Part shown: positions 34,279-44,932 of the stretch, one piece after another
Layout of the letters: every line of letters begins with the position of its first letter
Position numbering within the stretch: the stretch's first letter is position 1
From: Nitrososphaerota archaeon
Lineage (GTDB): Archaea > Thermoproteota > Nitrososphaeria > Nitrososphaerales > Nitrosopumilaceae
Length of the DNA: 53,571 nucleotides
NCBI GenBank assembly: GCA_022564515.1
Contig: JADFLH010000004.1
Coordinates: forward strand, 1-53,571
Direction of reading: 5' to 3'
Notes under the pieces: generated by a model
Told to the model about the DNA's origin: nothing
Seen by the model: only the letters and a program-made list of their open reading frames with translations
The model's database searches: none
Position numbers and translations under genes: made by a program

Positions 34279-36232
34279 TATAGCTAAAATTATCGGAATA
34301 GATCTTGGAACAAGCAACTCCGCAGCTGCCATTATGATCGGTGGAAAACCAACTATGATTTCTTCCGCAGAAGGTGTAACGATTGGAGGGAAAGCATTTC
34401 CTTCAGTTGTTGCATTCAAAGATGGTGAACTAATTGTTGGAGAACCCGCAAGGAGGCAAGCTGTTACCAACCCTGAAAATACAATAGTCAATGCAAAAAG
34501 AAAAATAGGCACTGACTACGTTTTCAAAGTTAACGATAAAGAATACAAACCTCAACAAATTTCAGCATTTATTTTACAAAAAATAAAAAAAGACTCGGAG
34601 GCTTTTATAGGAGAGAAAATTGAAAAGGCCGTAATCACAGTTCCTGCCTATTTTGATGATAACCAACGTCAGGCAACTAAGGATGCTGGAATAATTGCAG
34701 GACTCGATGTTGTACGAATCATCAATGAACCAACAGCAGCTTCGTTGGCATTTGGTTTAGATAAATCAAAAGAAGATATGAAAATTATGGTATTTGATTT
34801 TGGAGGAGGAACACTTGATGTAACCTTGATGGAAATGGGTGGAGGCGTTTTTGAAGTTATGAGTACTTCAGGAGATACCCAACTTGGAGGAACCGATATG
34901 GACACAGAAATAGTCAATTATGTTCTTGACGAATTTAAGAAAAAAGAAGGAATTGATCTTTCACAGGATAAAACCGCAATGACTAGAATTCAAGAAGCTG
35001 CTGAAAAAGCAAAGATTGAACTATCCGCTGTAATGGAAACTGATATCAATCTACCGTTCATTTCACATAATCAATCTACTGGTGCACAAAATCTTGAATT
35101 ACGATTTACAAGAGCAAAGCTGGAAGAATTGGTTAAACCTATAGTTGAAAGATGTAAATCTTCAATTGAAAAGGCATTTGAAGATGCTAAACTATCTCCG
35201 TCTGATATATCCAAAATTGTAATGGTAGGTGGCCCAACTAGAATGCCTATTGTAAGAAAATTTGTTGGTAGTGTAGTAGGGAAAGAACCTGAATCAGGAG
35301 TTGATCCTATGGAGGCAGTAGCTTCTGGCGCTGCCATTCAAGCAGGAATTATTAGTGGAGATGTAACCAGTGATATTGTTTTACTAGATGTTACACCATT
35401 AACACTTGGAATTGAAACGATAGGAGGAATACGTGAACCATTAATTGAACGAAACACAACAATTCCAACCTCAAAAAACAAAGTTTTCACAACAGCTGCT
35501 GATAATCAAACATCAGTTACAATTCATGTTGTTCAAGGCGAGAGACCCATGGCGGCAGATAATGTATCACTAGGAAGTTTTAATCTTACTGATTTACTAC
35601 CTGCACCACGAGGTGTGCCTCAAATTGACGTAAAATTTGATATTGATGCGAATGGAATCATAAATGTAGCAGCCAAAGATTTGGGCACGCAAAAAGAAGC
35701 TAAAATAACCATTGAATCTCGTACCAAATTATCAGATGAAGATATTGAAAAACTTAAACAAGATGCAGAAAAATTTTCAGACGAAGACAAAAAGAAAAAA
35801 GAAAAAATAGAACTAAACAATGAAGCTGAAAACTACATTTACACTACAGAAAAATTAGTTAATCATGATCTTAAAGATAAAATTTCTCAGGAACAAGGAA
35901 TCAAAATAACTGATGCAATAAAAGAGCTAAAAGAAGTTTTAGATAAGGATGTAGAACAATTAAAACCAAAATTTGATTCACTAAAAACAATCGTTAATGA
36001 AATTACCACAGAACTTTACAAGAAGGTAACACCTTCACCTGATCAAGCAGAACAAGCAGGCACTGCTGAACAAGGAAAAGCAGAACAAGCAGGCACTGCT
36101 GAACAAGGAAAAGCAGAACAAGCAGGCACTGCTGAACAAGAAAAAGCAGAACAAGCAGGCACTGCTGAACAAGAAAAAGCAGAACAAGCAGGCACTGCTG
36201 AACAAGAAAAAGCAGAACAGGATAACAAATAG
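34271..36232 (+). CDS. dnaK: Chaperone DnaK (Hsp70) with repeat tail
   Basis: 653 residues. ATPase domain: [73 protein letters not shown]. Substrate-binding domain follows the linker [17 protein letters not shown], then a helical lid. The last ~60 residues are a five-copy Ala-Glu-Gln repeat (see repeat entry) not found in standard DnaK. GTG start inside grpE. It is the centre of the grpE-dnaK-dnaJ operon and refolds client proteins with ATP. Confidence 0.97.
   Translation: MNNIAKIIGIDLGTSNSAAAIMIGGKPTMISSAEGVTIGGKAFPSVVAFKDGELIVGEPARRQAVTNPENTIVNAKRKIGTDYVFKVNDKEYKPQQISAFILQKIKKDSEAFIGEKIEKAVITVPAYFDDNQRQATKDAGIIAGLDVVRIINEPTAASLAFGLDKSKEDMKIMVFDFGGGTLDVTLMEMGGGVFEVMSTSGDTQLGGTDMDTEIVNYVLDEFKKKEGIDLSQDKTAMTRIQEAAEKAKIELSAVMETDINLPFISHNQSTGAQNLELRFTRAKLEELVKPIVERCKSSIEKAFEDAKLSPSDISKIVMVGGPTRMPIVRKFVGSVVGKEPESGVDPMEAVASGAAIQAGIISGDVTSDIVLLDVTPLTLGIETIGGIREPLIERNTTIPTSKNKVFTTAADNQTSVTIHVVQGERPMAADNVSLGSFNLTDLLPAPRGVPQIDVKFDIDANGIINVAAKDLGTQKEAKITIESRTKLSDEDIEKLKQDAEKFSDEDKKKKEKIELNNEAENYIYTTEKLVNHDLKDKISQEQGIKITDAIKELKEVLDKDVEQLKPKFDSLKTIVNEITTELYKKVTPSPDQAEQAGTAEQGKAEQAGTAEQGKAEQAGTAEQEKAEQAGTAEQEKAEQAGTAEQEKAEQDNK
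36047..36211 (+). repeat. 33-nt tandem repeat in the dnaK 3' end (5 copies)
   Basis: Five head-to-tail copies of a 33-base unit, each giving 11 residues ([11 protein letters not shown] or [11 protein letters not shown]). Copies 1-2 read Gly and copies 3-5 read Glu, from a single G/A difference. Near-identity points to recent expansion by slippage or recombination. A partial sixth copy (AEQ) precedes the stop. Confidence 0.95.
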
Positions 36233-36278
36233 AACGATTAGATAATTTATACCTCAATTATAATTATAAAAATTATCC

Positions 36279-37394
36279 ATGAGCTCAAAACGTGATTATT
36301 ATGAGGTTCTAGGAGTTTCAAAAACAGCCTCAGACAATGAAATAAAATTCCAATATAGAAAACTTGCTTTAAAATTTCATCCTGATAGAAATAAATCAAA
36401 AGATGCAGCAGAACATTTTAAAGAAATTTCAGAAGCATACGCAGTATTATCAGATTCTAAAAAAAGAAAAATCTATGATCAATACGGTCACGCAGGTGTA
36501 GATGGAAAGTATAGTACTGAAGATATTTTTCGAGGAGCCAGTGTAAACTTTAGTGATATTTTTAGTGATCTTTTTGGCAGATCGGGTGCAGGATTTGATT
36601 CCATCTTTGAGACTCTATTAGGACAAGGTGGAAGATTTGGTGAATTCCGGGGTTTTGGAGGATTTGAACGAAGAAAAGGGGCAGATATACTATATGAAAC
36701 AACCATTACTCTTGAGGATGTTTTTCATGGAAAAAAAATACAAGTTGATGTTAAGAAAGACGTTGAATGTGATTCGTGTAAGGGTTCAGGATGTACCCCC
36801 GGCACATCAAAGATCACCTGTTCATCTTGTAATGGGCAAGGCCAAACAAGACAATCACGAAAAATGGGATTTACTGCTTTTGTAACCGTAGTTTCATGCT
36901 CAATATGTAAAGGCCAAGGAAAAGTAGTGGAAAAACCTTGCAAAAATTGTAAAGGAATCGGAAAAAGAAAAGGAACCAGACATGTCTCATTTGATGTTCC
37001 AGCTGGTATTGATACTGGTGATTATACCATTCCAGGTGAAGGTGAATATGTCCCAGATGGTATAAACGGTGATTTGATAGTCCGAATAAGAGTTAAACCA
37101 CATTCACAATTCAAAAGTGATGGAGCAGATATTTTTTATGATCAGGAAATTTCAATGATTGATGCGGTTTTAGGAAAGGAAATTAATATTCCAACCCTGG
37201 GTAGTACTGAAAAAATCAAGGTTGAGCCAGGTTGCCAACCAAATACTATAATAAAATTGAAAGGAAAAGGACTTCCACGTCAAAATTCATGGGGACATGG
37301 TGATCAATATGTACGATTAATAGTAAACATACCGAAAAAATTGAATAAACATCAAAAACAACTTCTTGAGGAATTTAAAAACTCATTAGATTAG
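36279..37394 (+). CDS. dnaJ: Chaperone DnaJ (type I Hsp40)
   Basis: 371 residues. J-domain (~5-70) with the HPD triad in KFHPDRNKS, a Gly/Phe-rich linker, four CxxCxGxG-type zinc repeats ([32 protein letters not shown], ~150-215) and the C-terminal client-binding domains ([19 protein letters not shown]). It stimulates DnaK ATPase. 46 bases after dnaK, same operon. The 3' end overlaps the convergent 55-residue ORF by 4 bases. Confidence 0.97.
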   Translation: MSSKRDYYEVLGVSKTASDNEIKFQYRKLALKFHPDRNKSKDAAEHFKEISEAYAVLSDSKKRKIYDQYGHAGVDGKYSTEDIFRGASVNFSDIFSDLFGRSGAGFDSIFETLLGQGGRFGEFRGFGGFERRKGADILYETTITLEDVFHGKKIQVDVKKDVECDSCKGSGCTPGTSKITCSSCNGQGQTRQSRKMGFTAFVTVVSCSICKGQGKVVEKPCKNCKGIGKRKGTRHVSFDVPAGIDTGDYTIPGEGEYVPDGINGDLIVRIRVKPHSQFKSDGADIFYDQEISMIDAVLGKEINIPTLGSTEKIKVEPGCQPNTIIKLKGKGLPRQNSWGHGDQYVRLIVNIPKKLNKHQKQLLEEFKNSLD

Positions 37395-37558
37395 GATTTT
37401 GTAGATACTTTGCTTATACGAATTTCATGCCCTTGTCTTACATGTGAACCATAATTAGATTTTATCATATCGTTAACTTTATCATCATTATAGTACTTGA
37501 TATTATATTTTCCTAGAACCTTTTTACAATTGTAACAATAAATTTCTCTAAATTCCAT
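37391..37558 (-). CDS. 55-residue CxxC microprotein
   Basis: ATG ORF on the minus strand, convergent with dnaJ. It begins [19 protein letters not shown] with one CxxC pair and a basic body ending ISKVSTKS. One knuckle suggests a metal bridge between two copies or a second ligand set from His (SHVRQGHE). Half-zinc-ribbon proteins of this size recur in Thaumarchaeota. Function unknown. Confidence 0.55.
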   Translation of the reverse strand: MEFREIYCYNCKKVLGKYNIKYYNDDKVNDMIKSNYGSHVRQGHEIRISKVSTKS

Positions 37559-37643
37559 TACTAAGTAGTATCACACTAGATTGTTTGTATTTTACTATTT
37601 TAATCAATAAACAAACTTATTCTAGAATTCAAAATGCTACGAT

Positions 37644-37728
37644 GCGGGAGTCGCCCAGCTTGGTCAACGGCGTAAGGTTCAGGTCCTTATCTCTTAGGAG
37701 TTCGTGGGTTCAAATCCCACTTCCCGCA
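37644..37728 (+). tRNA. tRNA-Leu(CAG)
   Basis: Class II tRNA. Acceptor GCGGGAG/TTCCCGC (one G-U), anticodon stem TAAGG/CCTTA with loop TTCAGGT (anticodon CAG), long variable arm typical of Leu, T-arm GTGGG-TTCAAAT-CCCAC, discriminator A. No intron. Confidence 0.95.
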
Positions 37729-37766
37729 TAAATAATAACTTCAAAATTTTCCTCACAAATGAACAG

Positions 37767-37774
37767 CTTTAAAC
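37767..37774 (+). promoter_or_regulatory. TATA box of the 85-aa basic protein
   Basis: CTTTAAAC centred ~27 bases upstream of the ATG at 37798. It falls inside the longer reading that starts at 37759, which argues for the later start. Confidence 0.5.
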
Positions 37775-37797
37775 GTTTGAAGAAGGTAAGGATAGAT

Positions 37798-38055
37798 ATG
37801 GGTAAAATTGTACGAGTGGGATCTAGAGGGACATCACGACGAATTGCAGAAAAAGAGAGTGACAATTGGACTGGTGACTCGTACAAAGAAGTTCAGAAAA
37901 AAGCCAAAGAAGCTGCAAAAGATAGGTACATTTCATTTGGGCGTGGTACCAAGAGAATAAAATTTAGTGAAATTCCAGAAACTTCTGGAAGACCTACCGG
38001 GAAAGGCTTGTGGATCAGCACAGGCAGAGGAACTGGTAAACGAAAATTACAATAA
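37798..38055 (+). CDS. Small basic protein with GRGT repeats (85 aa)
   Basis: Starts MGKIVRVGSRGTSRRIAEKE. It holds two Gly-Arg-Gly-Thr elements (FGRGTKRI ~50 and STGRGTGKRK at the end) and many Lys/Arg, so a nucleic-acid-binding role, possibly ribosomal or RNP, is reasonable. No family recognised. A longer reading from ATG 37759 exists, but the TATA box lies within it, so I use 37798. It sits 70 bases after tRNA-Leu and convergent with gatE. Confidence 0.7.
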   Translation: MGKIVRVGSRGTSRRIAEKESDNWTGDSYKEVQKKAKEAAKDRYISFGRGTKRIKFSEIPETSGRPTGKGLWISTGRGTGKRKLQ

Positions 38056-38089
38056 TTTCAAAAAGGACTTTTTTCTTTCCCACTAATTT

Positions 38090-39997
38090 TTAATTTTTAT
38101 TATGTAATTTTGATTCTATGTTTTTCTTTAATATTTGATTAATTGTTTCACCTGATGCCTTTCCACGAAGTTCCTTCATAGCTATGCCCATCAATGTCCC
38201 AATTGAATGCATTCCTTGTTCATTAATTATTTGTACATTATCATCTACAATTTTTCCACAAATTATTCCTAATTCATTTTCGTCAATATATTCAAGAGCT
38301 AACTTTTCAAGTGCCTCATCTACAGATTTTGCTTTATCTGACATAATTTTTTCAAAAATGGTTTCTATCGTTTCTTTTTGAATTTTTCCTTCAGATAGTA
38401 ATTCAAATGTTTTTAGAATTTCTTCATTTTTTAATAACTGTGAATTTAATCCCTGACGTTGTAAATTTGTAATAGTTGAACAAAGTATTGAAGCAACAAA
38501 GGTCGGAGAATTATTTTTATCTTCGCAGATCTTTTCAAATAATTCTAAATAGTCTGAATCAAAAATCTGTTCTGTTAGTTGAGTATTAAGCTTGTATTGG
38601 TTTTGTAGATCGGAAAAAGACTCGTCCCATGACTTCGGAATTTGCTTTCTTGCAATTTCTAATTCATTACTTGAAATAATTATTGGAGGAATGTCTGTTT
38701 CTGGATACATTCTAGATGCACCTGGACGTGGCCTCAGATATACTGTCTCTCCAGTTTGTGTAGCTTGTCTAGTTTCTGCTGGCACACCTTTTTTTGCATC
38801 TTCAACTCGATTTATAATGGAATTTATAGCAAAATCAATTTTAGATTCATTTGCAGCAATTATTAGAAAACCATCTTCAGGACCAACATCTAAAATCTTC
38901 TTTATCTCTTCAACGTTAGAATCCTCGATTCCATAATTTGGAAGCTCATCAGAATGAAAAACTCCGCCAATTCCAAAAAATCTTACCAGTTGACCAATCT
39001 CTTTTCCTAATCTAATCTCTTCGTATGGTGAATAGCTGAACATGCTTGCAAAATTTTTGATTCTAATTGCTTTGATAATAGCATTTTCTTTCAAGGCCTT
39101 TTGAATAACTTTTGATTTGCAATTACTAAATGCTTGAGTGATATCAAAAACATCATCATCTTTTAATATTTTTTTTAGTTTTCGTTCTTTTAGTTTTTCA
39201 GAAATTAGTATTAAACCATGTTGACGTTTAGCTTCATATTCAATCACTTTTTCCAGTTGTTCAAGTTGTTGGACGCCTTTGACTTCTACCACTTCACCAT
39301 CCATAATTGATACATTAACATCCTGTCTGATTGAACCTAATCCTCTAGTAACCATTTTCGTTGTTCGAAGAAGTCTGCCAAGAGTTAAAGCAATTTTTTT
39401 TATTTTTGATGGACTAGCAGTTACTGGTTCCAAAGCAATTTCTATCAGCGGCACTCCCAAACGATCAAGACTAAATTCTCTTATCGAGTCCTTATCATTA
39501 AGTAATTTTGCTGCATCTTCTTCAAGACAAATTGATTGGACTCCAATCTTTTCACCATTAACATCAAGATTCCCTCCCATAGAAACAAGCATTGTCCTTT
39601 GAAAGCCAGACGTATTAGAACCATCAATCACGATCTTCCTCATTGCGTAAATTTCATTGAAAATTTTGGAATTGAGCGTACTTGCAATCAATAACGCTAT
39701 TTTCTTAGCATCACTATCAATTGGATGTGGAGGCTCGTCATCTTTTTCTACCAAACAACTACTTTCTGGATTTGCATAGTAAACAATTCTCTTAGATTTT
39801 GTTCTTTCAAAAAGCGCTGCAGGGTCATATTCACCTAATTCACTCTTTGATAGCCTTAATTTACGAACGAATTTGGAGGCATATTCATCAGATCCCATTG
39901 GAGTACAATTACAAAATAATTTTTTTTTTGTGGCTAACTGTTGATGAACTTCTAAACCTACTTTCATACCAATTTGTTCTATTGGTACTTTTGCCAT
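38090..39997 (-). CDS. gatE: Glutamyl-tRNA(Gln) amidotransferase subunit E
   Basis: 635 residues. With GatD it converts Glu-tRNA(Gln) to Gln-tRNA(Gln) in archaea lacking GlnRS. Opening GMKVGLEVHQQLATKKKLFCNC is the GatB/GatE hallmark; RPRPGASRMYPETDIPP (~420) and a C-terminal YqeY-like helical domain ending KELRGKASGETINQIL (~615) follow. The GatE-specific AspRS-like insertion lies in the middle. It follows gatD by 31 bases; the cognate tRNA-Gln is encoded 7 kb upstream in the window. Confidence 0.96.
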   Translation of the reverse strand: MAKVPIEQIGMKVGLEVHQQLATKKKLFCNCTPMGSDEYASKFVRKLRLSKSELGEYDPAALFERTKSKRIVYYANPESSCLVEKDDEPPHPIDSDAKKIALLIASTLNSKIFNEIYAMRKIVIDGSNTSGFQRTMLVSMGGNLDVNGEKIGVQSICLEEDAAKLLNDKDSIREFSLDRLGVPLIEIALEPVTASPSKIKKIALTLGRLLRTTKMVTRGLGSIRQDVNVSIMDGEVVEVKGVQQLEQLEKVIEYEAKRQHGLILISEKLKERKLKKILKDDDVFDITQAFSNCKSKVIQKALKENAIIKAIRIKNFASMFSYSPYEEIRLGKEIGQLVRFFGIGGVFHSDELPNYGIEDSNVEEIKKILDVGPEDGFLIIAANESKIDFAINSIINRVEDAKKGVPAETRQATQTGETVYLRPRPGASRMYPETDIPPIIISSNELEIARKQIPKSWDESFSDLQNQYKLNTQLTEQIFDSDYLELFEKICEDKNNSPTFVASILCSTITNLQRQGLNSQLLKNEEILKTFELLSEGKIQKETIETIFEKIMSDKAKSVDEALEKLALEYIDENELGIICGKIVDDNVQIINEQGMHSIGTLMGIAMKELRGKASGETINQILKKNIESKLHNKN

Positions 39998-40028
39998 CTA
40001 TGATTTATCAATTATCTCTCTTTAAAAC

Positions 40029-41318
40029 TTAATCAGAAAATTCTGAAGCAATATTTTCTAACATCAAATTCTTCATTCCCTCAATGTCTTCACAATTTCC
40101 TAATGCCCACATAGCTTTTACTAATGCTGTTTCTGGAATCATATTAGATAAAGGAGTAATTCCAAACTCTAAAAGATCTCTTCCACTTTCATAGACATTC
40201 ATGTTTATTCTACCGTCCATACACTGTGAAGTCATTCCCATGAACAGACCTTTTGCTTTTGCATTTTTTACATAATCATACATTGATTTTCCAATATGAC
40301 CAAGACCAGTACCCTCAAAAATTATTGCTTTGTATCCAGAATTTATTAGATTATCAATTAATTTCCCATCAAAACCTGGATAGTATTTTACCAAAGCTAC
40401 ACGAGTATCAAGTTTTATCCGTGGTTGGTAATCATTGTTTTTAAAAAACTCATCATGTAGATTATTTTTAATTTTTTTATCCATCACAAGAAACGCTGGG
40501 TCACCACCAATTGTTTGAAAGGCACCTCTTTTTGATGTATGATTTTTCCTAACTCTTGTACCTAAATGACAAGAAATCAAATCATCACTTTCATTGTGGT
40601 GCATTACTACGAACACTCCTTTTTTATTATAATTTAAAACAAAATTTGCAGCTGCAATCAAATTCATTGCCGCATCTGACGAAGGTCTATCAGAAGATCT
40701 TTGTGAACCCACCAAAGCTATTGGTATGGGGTATCCATCTAATGCAAAGGATAGAAAAGCGGAGGTATAATGCATTGTATCGGTTCCATGGGCAATAATT
40801 ATGCCCTTGTAATCTGAACTGGCTAAACTATCCAATCTTTCAGCAATTTTTTTCCAATGCTCTGGCATCAAATTTTCAGAATACTCCGAAAATAATACTT
40901 CAGCATCGACATTCGTTATTTCAGCTAATTCTGGAACGTATGCATTTAGGTCTGCAGCACTTAATGCTGGCGTAACACCTCCTGTCCTATAATCTACTTT
41001 GCTTGCAATAGTACCTCCAGTCGATAATAGAAGAATTTTTGGTAAGGAGGAATTTTTCTGTATCTTGGGCTCAGTTTCTATTTTTGATTCCTTTTTTGAT
41101 ATCAACTCTACACTCTTTATTTTGTTTATTTCTAATCCACAATTATACCCACTTTTTAATTTCAGAACAATATGTTCATCATCTGTGTATTCATACCTGG
41201 GCATCAATATACCATCATAAGTCAAATCTGATTTGATTTTTATAAAATCCCCAACCTTTATCTTGTTATCTTTGAGAAATGCAAGAGACATTTTTTCATA
41301 GCCTCTAAATTCAGACAT
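40029..41318 (-). CDS. gatD: Glutamyl-tRNA(Gln) amidotransferase subunit D
   Basis: 429 residues. L-asparaginase-like glutaminase that feeds ammonia to GatE. An N-terminal ~70-residue beta domain precedes the catalytic domain: LLLSTGGTIASKVDYRTGG with the nucleophile Thr (~98), AHGTDTMHYTSAF (~180, the T-D pair), and GSQRSSDRPSSDAAMN. The presence of gatD and gatE confirms indirect Gln-tRNA(Gln) synthesis. Confidence 0.96.
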   Translation of the reverse strand: MSEFRGYEKMSLAFLKDNKIKVGDFIKIKSDLTYDGILMPRYEYTDDEHIVLKLKSGYNCGLEINKIKSVELISKKESKIETEPKIQKNSSLPKILLLSTGGTIASKVDYRTGGVTPALSAADLNAYVPELAEITNVDAEVLFSEYSENLMPEHWKKIAERLDSLASSDYKGIIIAHGTDTMHYTSAFLSFALDGYPIPIALVGSQRSSDRPSSDAAMNLIAAANFVLNYNKKGVFVVMHHNESDDLISCHLGTRVRKNHTSKRGAFQTIGGDPAFLVMDKKIKNNLHDEFFKNNDYQPRIKLDTRVALVKYYPGFDGKLIDNLINSGYKAIIFEGTGLGHIGKSMYDYVKNAKAKGLFMGMTSQCMDGRINMNVYESGRDLLEFGITPLSNMIPETALVKAMWALGNCEDIEGMKNLMLENIASEFSD

Positions 41319-41349
41319 TTAGTGCTATTGTGGGTCTATTTTATTAAAA

Positions 41350-43536
41350 CTACCTGTAGTAGGAAGCAACTAGCTTTTGACCAGTCTTGAGATCCTTTTG
41401 GTCCCGAATCTTTTTTATAGATTCTTCATAATGTTTCATTGTTACTTTAGTTCCACTAACCTTTTTTTCTACCTCTTTGACATCTGGATGGGCGTCGAGA
41501 AATTCATGAATGACCAAAGATACAGCAGTATTAGATATAGCAGCAACATCTGCACCACTCATTCCATCTGTATTTTCTGCTATTTTTTCCAAATTGACAT
41601 AACCAGGATCTTTAGGATCTGTTACAGTTGGAATGTCCTTTGCTTTTATCTCCAAAATACTCTTTCTGCTATCCTTATCAGGCATAGGTACTTGGACTAT
41701 TTTATCAAATCGACCTGGTCTTAGTAATGCTGTGTCAATCATATCTGCTCTATTGGTTGCAGCAAGAACTACAACATTATGCATATTTTCCATTCCATCT
41801 AATTCAGTGAGAAGCTGACTTATCACTCTTTCAGTGACAGCAGTTTCACCACCAGCTCCTCTAACTGGAGCAATTGAATCAATTTCATCGAAGAATATTA
41901 CACTTGGAGCAGCTTGTCTAGCTCTTCTGAAAATTTCTCTAATTCCTCTTTCTGATTCACCAACCCATTTTGATAACAATTCAGGGCCACGTACAGAAAT
42001 AAAGTTTGCCTCACTTTCGGTTGCAACAGCTTTTGCTAGAAGAGTTTTACCGGTTCCACTTGGCCCATGTAACAAAATACCACGTGGCATTTTGTGACCT
42101 AATTCTTCATACAGCTTTGGATATTTCATTGGCCATTCTACAGCTTCTTGAAGTTCACGTTTTACCTCTTGAAGCCCTCCTATATCATCCCACTTTACCT
42201 CTGGATTTTCAATAAAAACTTCTCTCATACCTGACGGTGTAACTTCAATAAGCGCTTTTGAAAAGTCATCTTTGTTAACTATCAGTTTGTCTAGAGTTTC
42301 AGGCGGCAGTTTCGCATCCTCCATATTTAACTCTGGCAGCAATCTTCGCAAACATTTCATCGCAGCTTCTTTACACAAATATTCCAAATCAGCACCAACA
42401 TATCCATGACTAACTCCTGATATTTTTGTCAAGTCCACATCATCAGTTAGAGGCATGTTTCTTGTATGAATCATAATAATGTCTTTTCTTCCCTTTTTGT
42501 CGGGTACTTTGATTTCAATTTCCCTGTCAAAACGTCCAGGTCTCCTAAGAGCAGGATCAATTGCGTTTGGTCTATTTGTCGCTGAGATAACTATAACTTT
42601 TCCTCTAGATTCTAATCCATCCATTAAGGATAACATTTGTGAAACAACTCTTCGTTCCACCTCGCCAGTTACTTCTTCTCTCTTTGGTGCAATAGAATCA
42701 ATTTCATCGATGAAAATTATTGATGGTGATTTTTCTTTTGCCTCTTTGAAAATTTCTCTTAATCTTGCTTCACTCTCACCATAAAATTTGCTCATAATTT
42801 CTGGTCCAGATATGCTAATAAAATGAGCATTACTTTCATTTGCAACAGCTTTTGCAAGTAGAGTCTTACCGGTACCTGGAGGACCATATAGGAGTACTCC
42901 TTTTGGTGCTTCAATTCCTAATTTTTCAAATATTTCTGGATGCCTTAATGGCAACTCAATCATTTCTCTAACTTTCTTAATTTCGTCAGTCAATCCACCG
43001 ATGTCTTCGTATGATACTTGTGGAACCCCACGTAACGTTTCTCCTTTTTCAGCTATGTGGAAAACTGTTTTTTGAGTGACAAGAACTGCATCAGCAGCAG
43101 GTGTAACACCAATTACTTGAAATGTCAAACGACCTCCAAAATATGGAACCATAACATTATCTCCTTTGATCAATGGAACACTTTCTAATGCATCCGCTAG
43201 GTAACGTTCATCGATCGGAGGAATTGCTTCTAGTGGTGCAACAACAATCTTTTCAGCAGCTGCTGCTTTGATTTTTCTTACAGCAATTGTATCTCCAATT
43301 GCAATTCCAGAGTTATTTCTTCCAAGTCCATCGATTCTAATGATTCCTTTTCCTTCATCTGATGGATATAGTGGAAGACACTTTGCTACAGTTCTTCTTT
43401 TCCCTTTAATCTCAATTACATCACCGGTTGAAGCATTAAGCGTATCCATAGAATCATAATCAATTCGAGCAACACCTCTACCTACATCTCGTGTATAAGC
43501 TTCTAAGACCTTGAGGGATTGAGCATTTTGACTCAT
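41350..43536 (-). CDS. cdc48: Cdc48/VCP-type AAA+ ATPase
   Basis: 728 residues. N-domain (~1-180) with a double-psi barrel, D1 ATPase (Walker A GPPGTGKT ~218, Walker B FIDEIDSI, arginine fingers in RRPGRFDRE) and D2 (Walker A GPSGTGKT ~495 with Ser for Pro, FFDEIDSI). The tail ends in SYYR, which fits the hydrophobic-Tyr-X motif used to dock on 20S proteasome. Hexameric unfoldase. Divergent from rpl2 by ~107 bases. Confidence 0.96.
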   Translation of the reverse strand: MSQNAQSLKVLEAYTRDVGRGVARIDYDSMDTLNASTGDVIEIKGKRRTVAKCLPLYPSDEGKGIIRIDGLGRNNSGIAIGDTIAVRKIKAAAAEKIVVAPLEAIPPIDERYLADALESVPLIKGDNVMVPYFGGRLTFQVIGVTPAADAVLVTQKTVFHIAEKGETLRGVPQVSYEDIGGLTDEIKKVREMIELPLRHPEIFEKLGIEAPKGVLLYGPPGTGKTLLAKAVANESNAHFISISGPEIMSKFYGESEARLREIFKEAKEKSPSIIFIDEIDSIAPKREEVTGEVERRVVSQMLSLMDGLESRGKVIVISATNRPNAIDPALRRPGRFDREIEIKVPDKKGRKDIIMIHTRNMPLTDDVDLTKISGVSHGYVGADLEYLCKEAAMKCLRRLLPELNMEDAKLPPETLDKLIVNKDDFSKALIEVTPSGMREVFIENPEVKWDDIGGLQEVKRELQEAVEWPMKYPKLYEELGHKMPRGILLHGPSGTGKTLLAKAVATESEANFISVRGPELLSKWVGESERGIREIFRRARQAAPSVIFFDEIDSIAPVRGAGGETAVTERVISQLLTELDGMENMHNVVVLAATNRADMIDTALLRPGRFDKIVQVPMPDKDSRKSILEIKAKDIPTVTDPKDPGYVNLEKIAENTDGMSGADVAAISNTAVSLVIHEFLDAHPDVKEVEKKVSGTKVTMKHYEESIKKIRDQKDLKTGQKLVASYYR

Positions 43537-43610
43537 AACAAAACTCTCTTTACCTATTTTTTATATCTTTGGCGTTCTATTTTGTAACATACAAACAATT
43601 CAATCATAAG

Positions 43611-43618
43611 CTTAAAAT
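43611..43618 (+). promoter_or_regulatory. TATA box of rpl2
   Basis: CTTAAAAT centred ~29 bases before the ATG at 43644. It supports that start over the upstream 43569 reading. Confidence 0.5.
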
Positions 43619-43643
43619 CAGTAAAGAACAAAAATCGATCAAA

Positions 43644-44375
43644 ATGGGTAAAAGACCTTTAGTTAGAAGACGTGGCCGTGGAGGCATGCAATTTAGAGCA
43701 GCAAGAACTGGAAAAATCAAACAAGCAAAATATCCTAATTTTCCATTATCAGAACAACATGAGGGAACTATAATCGATCTTGTACATGAAAGAGGAAGGG
43801 ATGCTCCTTTAGCTAAAGTTAGATTTGAGGATAATTCTATATCATTTATTCCTGCAGTTCTTGGGACAAAAGTTGGTACAACAATACAATTTGGTTTAAA
43901 ATCAGAAATTGAAAACGGAAATATAATTAGTATTCAAAACATTCCTGATGGCACAATCGTTTGTAATGTTGAAAAAACCTTTGGCGATGGGGGTTCTATT
44001 GTAAAGTCGGCAGGTGGCAACGCAATAGTTTTTTCACACGGTGAGGAGGGTGTGACTCTTAAACTTCCCTCAAGAAAATTCAGCACTCTAAATAAAAAAA
44101 ATAGAGCGATGATTGGCACTCTTGCTGGTGGTGGTGTTGGAGAGAGGCCTCTAATGAGTGCTGGAGGAGCATGGCGAAGATTCAGATCCAAAGGACGAAA
44201 GTACCCAATTGTACGAGGAGTTGCGCAGGCTGCATATGTTCACCCACATGGTGGAGGTAGACATCAACATGTGGGACAAAGCTCAACTGTTTCAAGAAAC
44301 GCTCCGCCTGGAGCTAAAGTTGGTAGCATTGCAGCTAGAAAGACCGGTAGAGCAAGGATCAAAGAAAGAAAGTAA
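43644..44375 (+). CDS. rpl2: 50S ribosomal protein L2
   Basis: 243 residues. MGKRPLVRRRGRGGMQFRA start, and the C-terminal hallmark HPHGGGRHQHVG with the peptidyl-transferase-proximal His. IPDGTIVCNVEKTFGDGG and MIGTLAGGGVGERPLMSAG complete the family pattern. A longer reading begins at 43569, but it crosses the TATA box and its extra 25 residues have no L2 similarity. Stand-alone here rather than in a ribosomal operon. Confidence 0.97.
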   Translation: MGKRPLVRRRGRGGMQFRAARTGKIKQAKYPNFPLSEQHEGTIIDLVHERGRDAPLAKVRFEDNSISFIPAVLGTKVGTTIQFGLKSEIENGNIISIQNIPDGTIVCNVEKTFGDGGSIVKSAGGNAIVFSHGEEGVTLKLPSRKFSTLNKKNRAMIGTLAGGGVGERPLMSAGGAWRRFRSKGRKYPIVRGVAQAAYVHPHGGGRHQHVGQSSTVSRNAPPGAKVGSIAARKTGRARIKERK

Positions 44376-44430
44376 TCTTTTCGAATCTTCACCTAATATT
44401 GATTAATGACAAGTGAAATTAATTTTTTAG

Positions 44431-44709
44431 ATGGCGAAACAAAGAGTAAGGCTTTTTGTGAAAGGTAAGGTTCAAGGAGTTTTCTTTAGACAAGCCCTCA
44501 AGGTCAAGGCAAAAAAACATAACATTTCTGGTTGGGTAAGGAATCTAAAAAACGGTGGCGTTGAAACATTACTTGAAGGAGATGATGTGGACGTAAGCCA
44601 TGTTGTGGAATGGTGTCATGGGGGACCTGCTAATGCACTAGTAAATGATGTCGAAATAAGACATGAAAAGTTTAAGGGAGAATTTTCAAAATTCGAGGTT
44701 TTGTATTAA
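44431..44709 (+). CDS. acyP: Acylphosphatase
   Basis: 92 residues. VKGKVQGVFFRQALKVKAK with the catalytic Arg (~20) and ISGWVRNLKNGGVE with the catalytic Asn (~38). It hydrolyses acyl phosphates; a small ferredoxin-like cytosolic enzyme. It follows rpl2 by 55 bases. Confidence 0.95.
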   Translation: MAKQRVRLFVKGKVQGVFFRQALKVKAKKHNISGWVRNLKNGGVETLLEGDDVDVSHVVEWCHGGPANALVNDVEIRHEKFKGEFSKFEVLY

Positions 44710-44932
44710 TGAATTGTAAAGGCATTTTGAAAGGATTTTAAATTAATCAAGGTTGCCTTCAAAAAAATCATCATGCATCAACAACATTCTCTTCTTAGGA
44801 ATAACAAAAATTTCTTAACAAATCAAATAACAGAAAGATTTGTGGTGAAATTTGTTTTTTGAATTAATCATATAGTCAAGAATTTCAAAAGAAACAGCCT
44901 CCTCATAATTGACAATGTTGAGTATTCTATAT
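44710..44932. other. 223-base gap before SRP RNA; no supported gene
   Basis: Holds a TATA-like TTTAAATTAA (~44738) and a 29-codon ATG ORF at 44773-44862 that I do not trust. There is no RNA structure that I could defend. Confidence 0.4.

Noticed and set aside
36003-36257. Antisense ORFs over the dnaK repeats
   Set aside because: Shadow of a repeated coding sequence; low complexity.
43569-44375. L2 starting at 43569
   Set aside because: Extra residues have no L2 similarity and the TATA box lies inside them.
44757-44790. C-box-like ATGATGA on the minus strand in the gap before SRP RNA
   Set aside because: No D box (CTGA) within reach and no terminal stem.
44773-44862. 29-codon ORF behind a TATA-like box
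   Set aside because: Short, no conserved pattern and no coupling; could be chance or an RNA.
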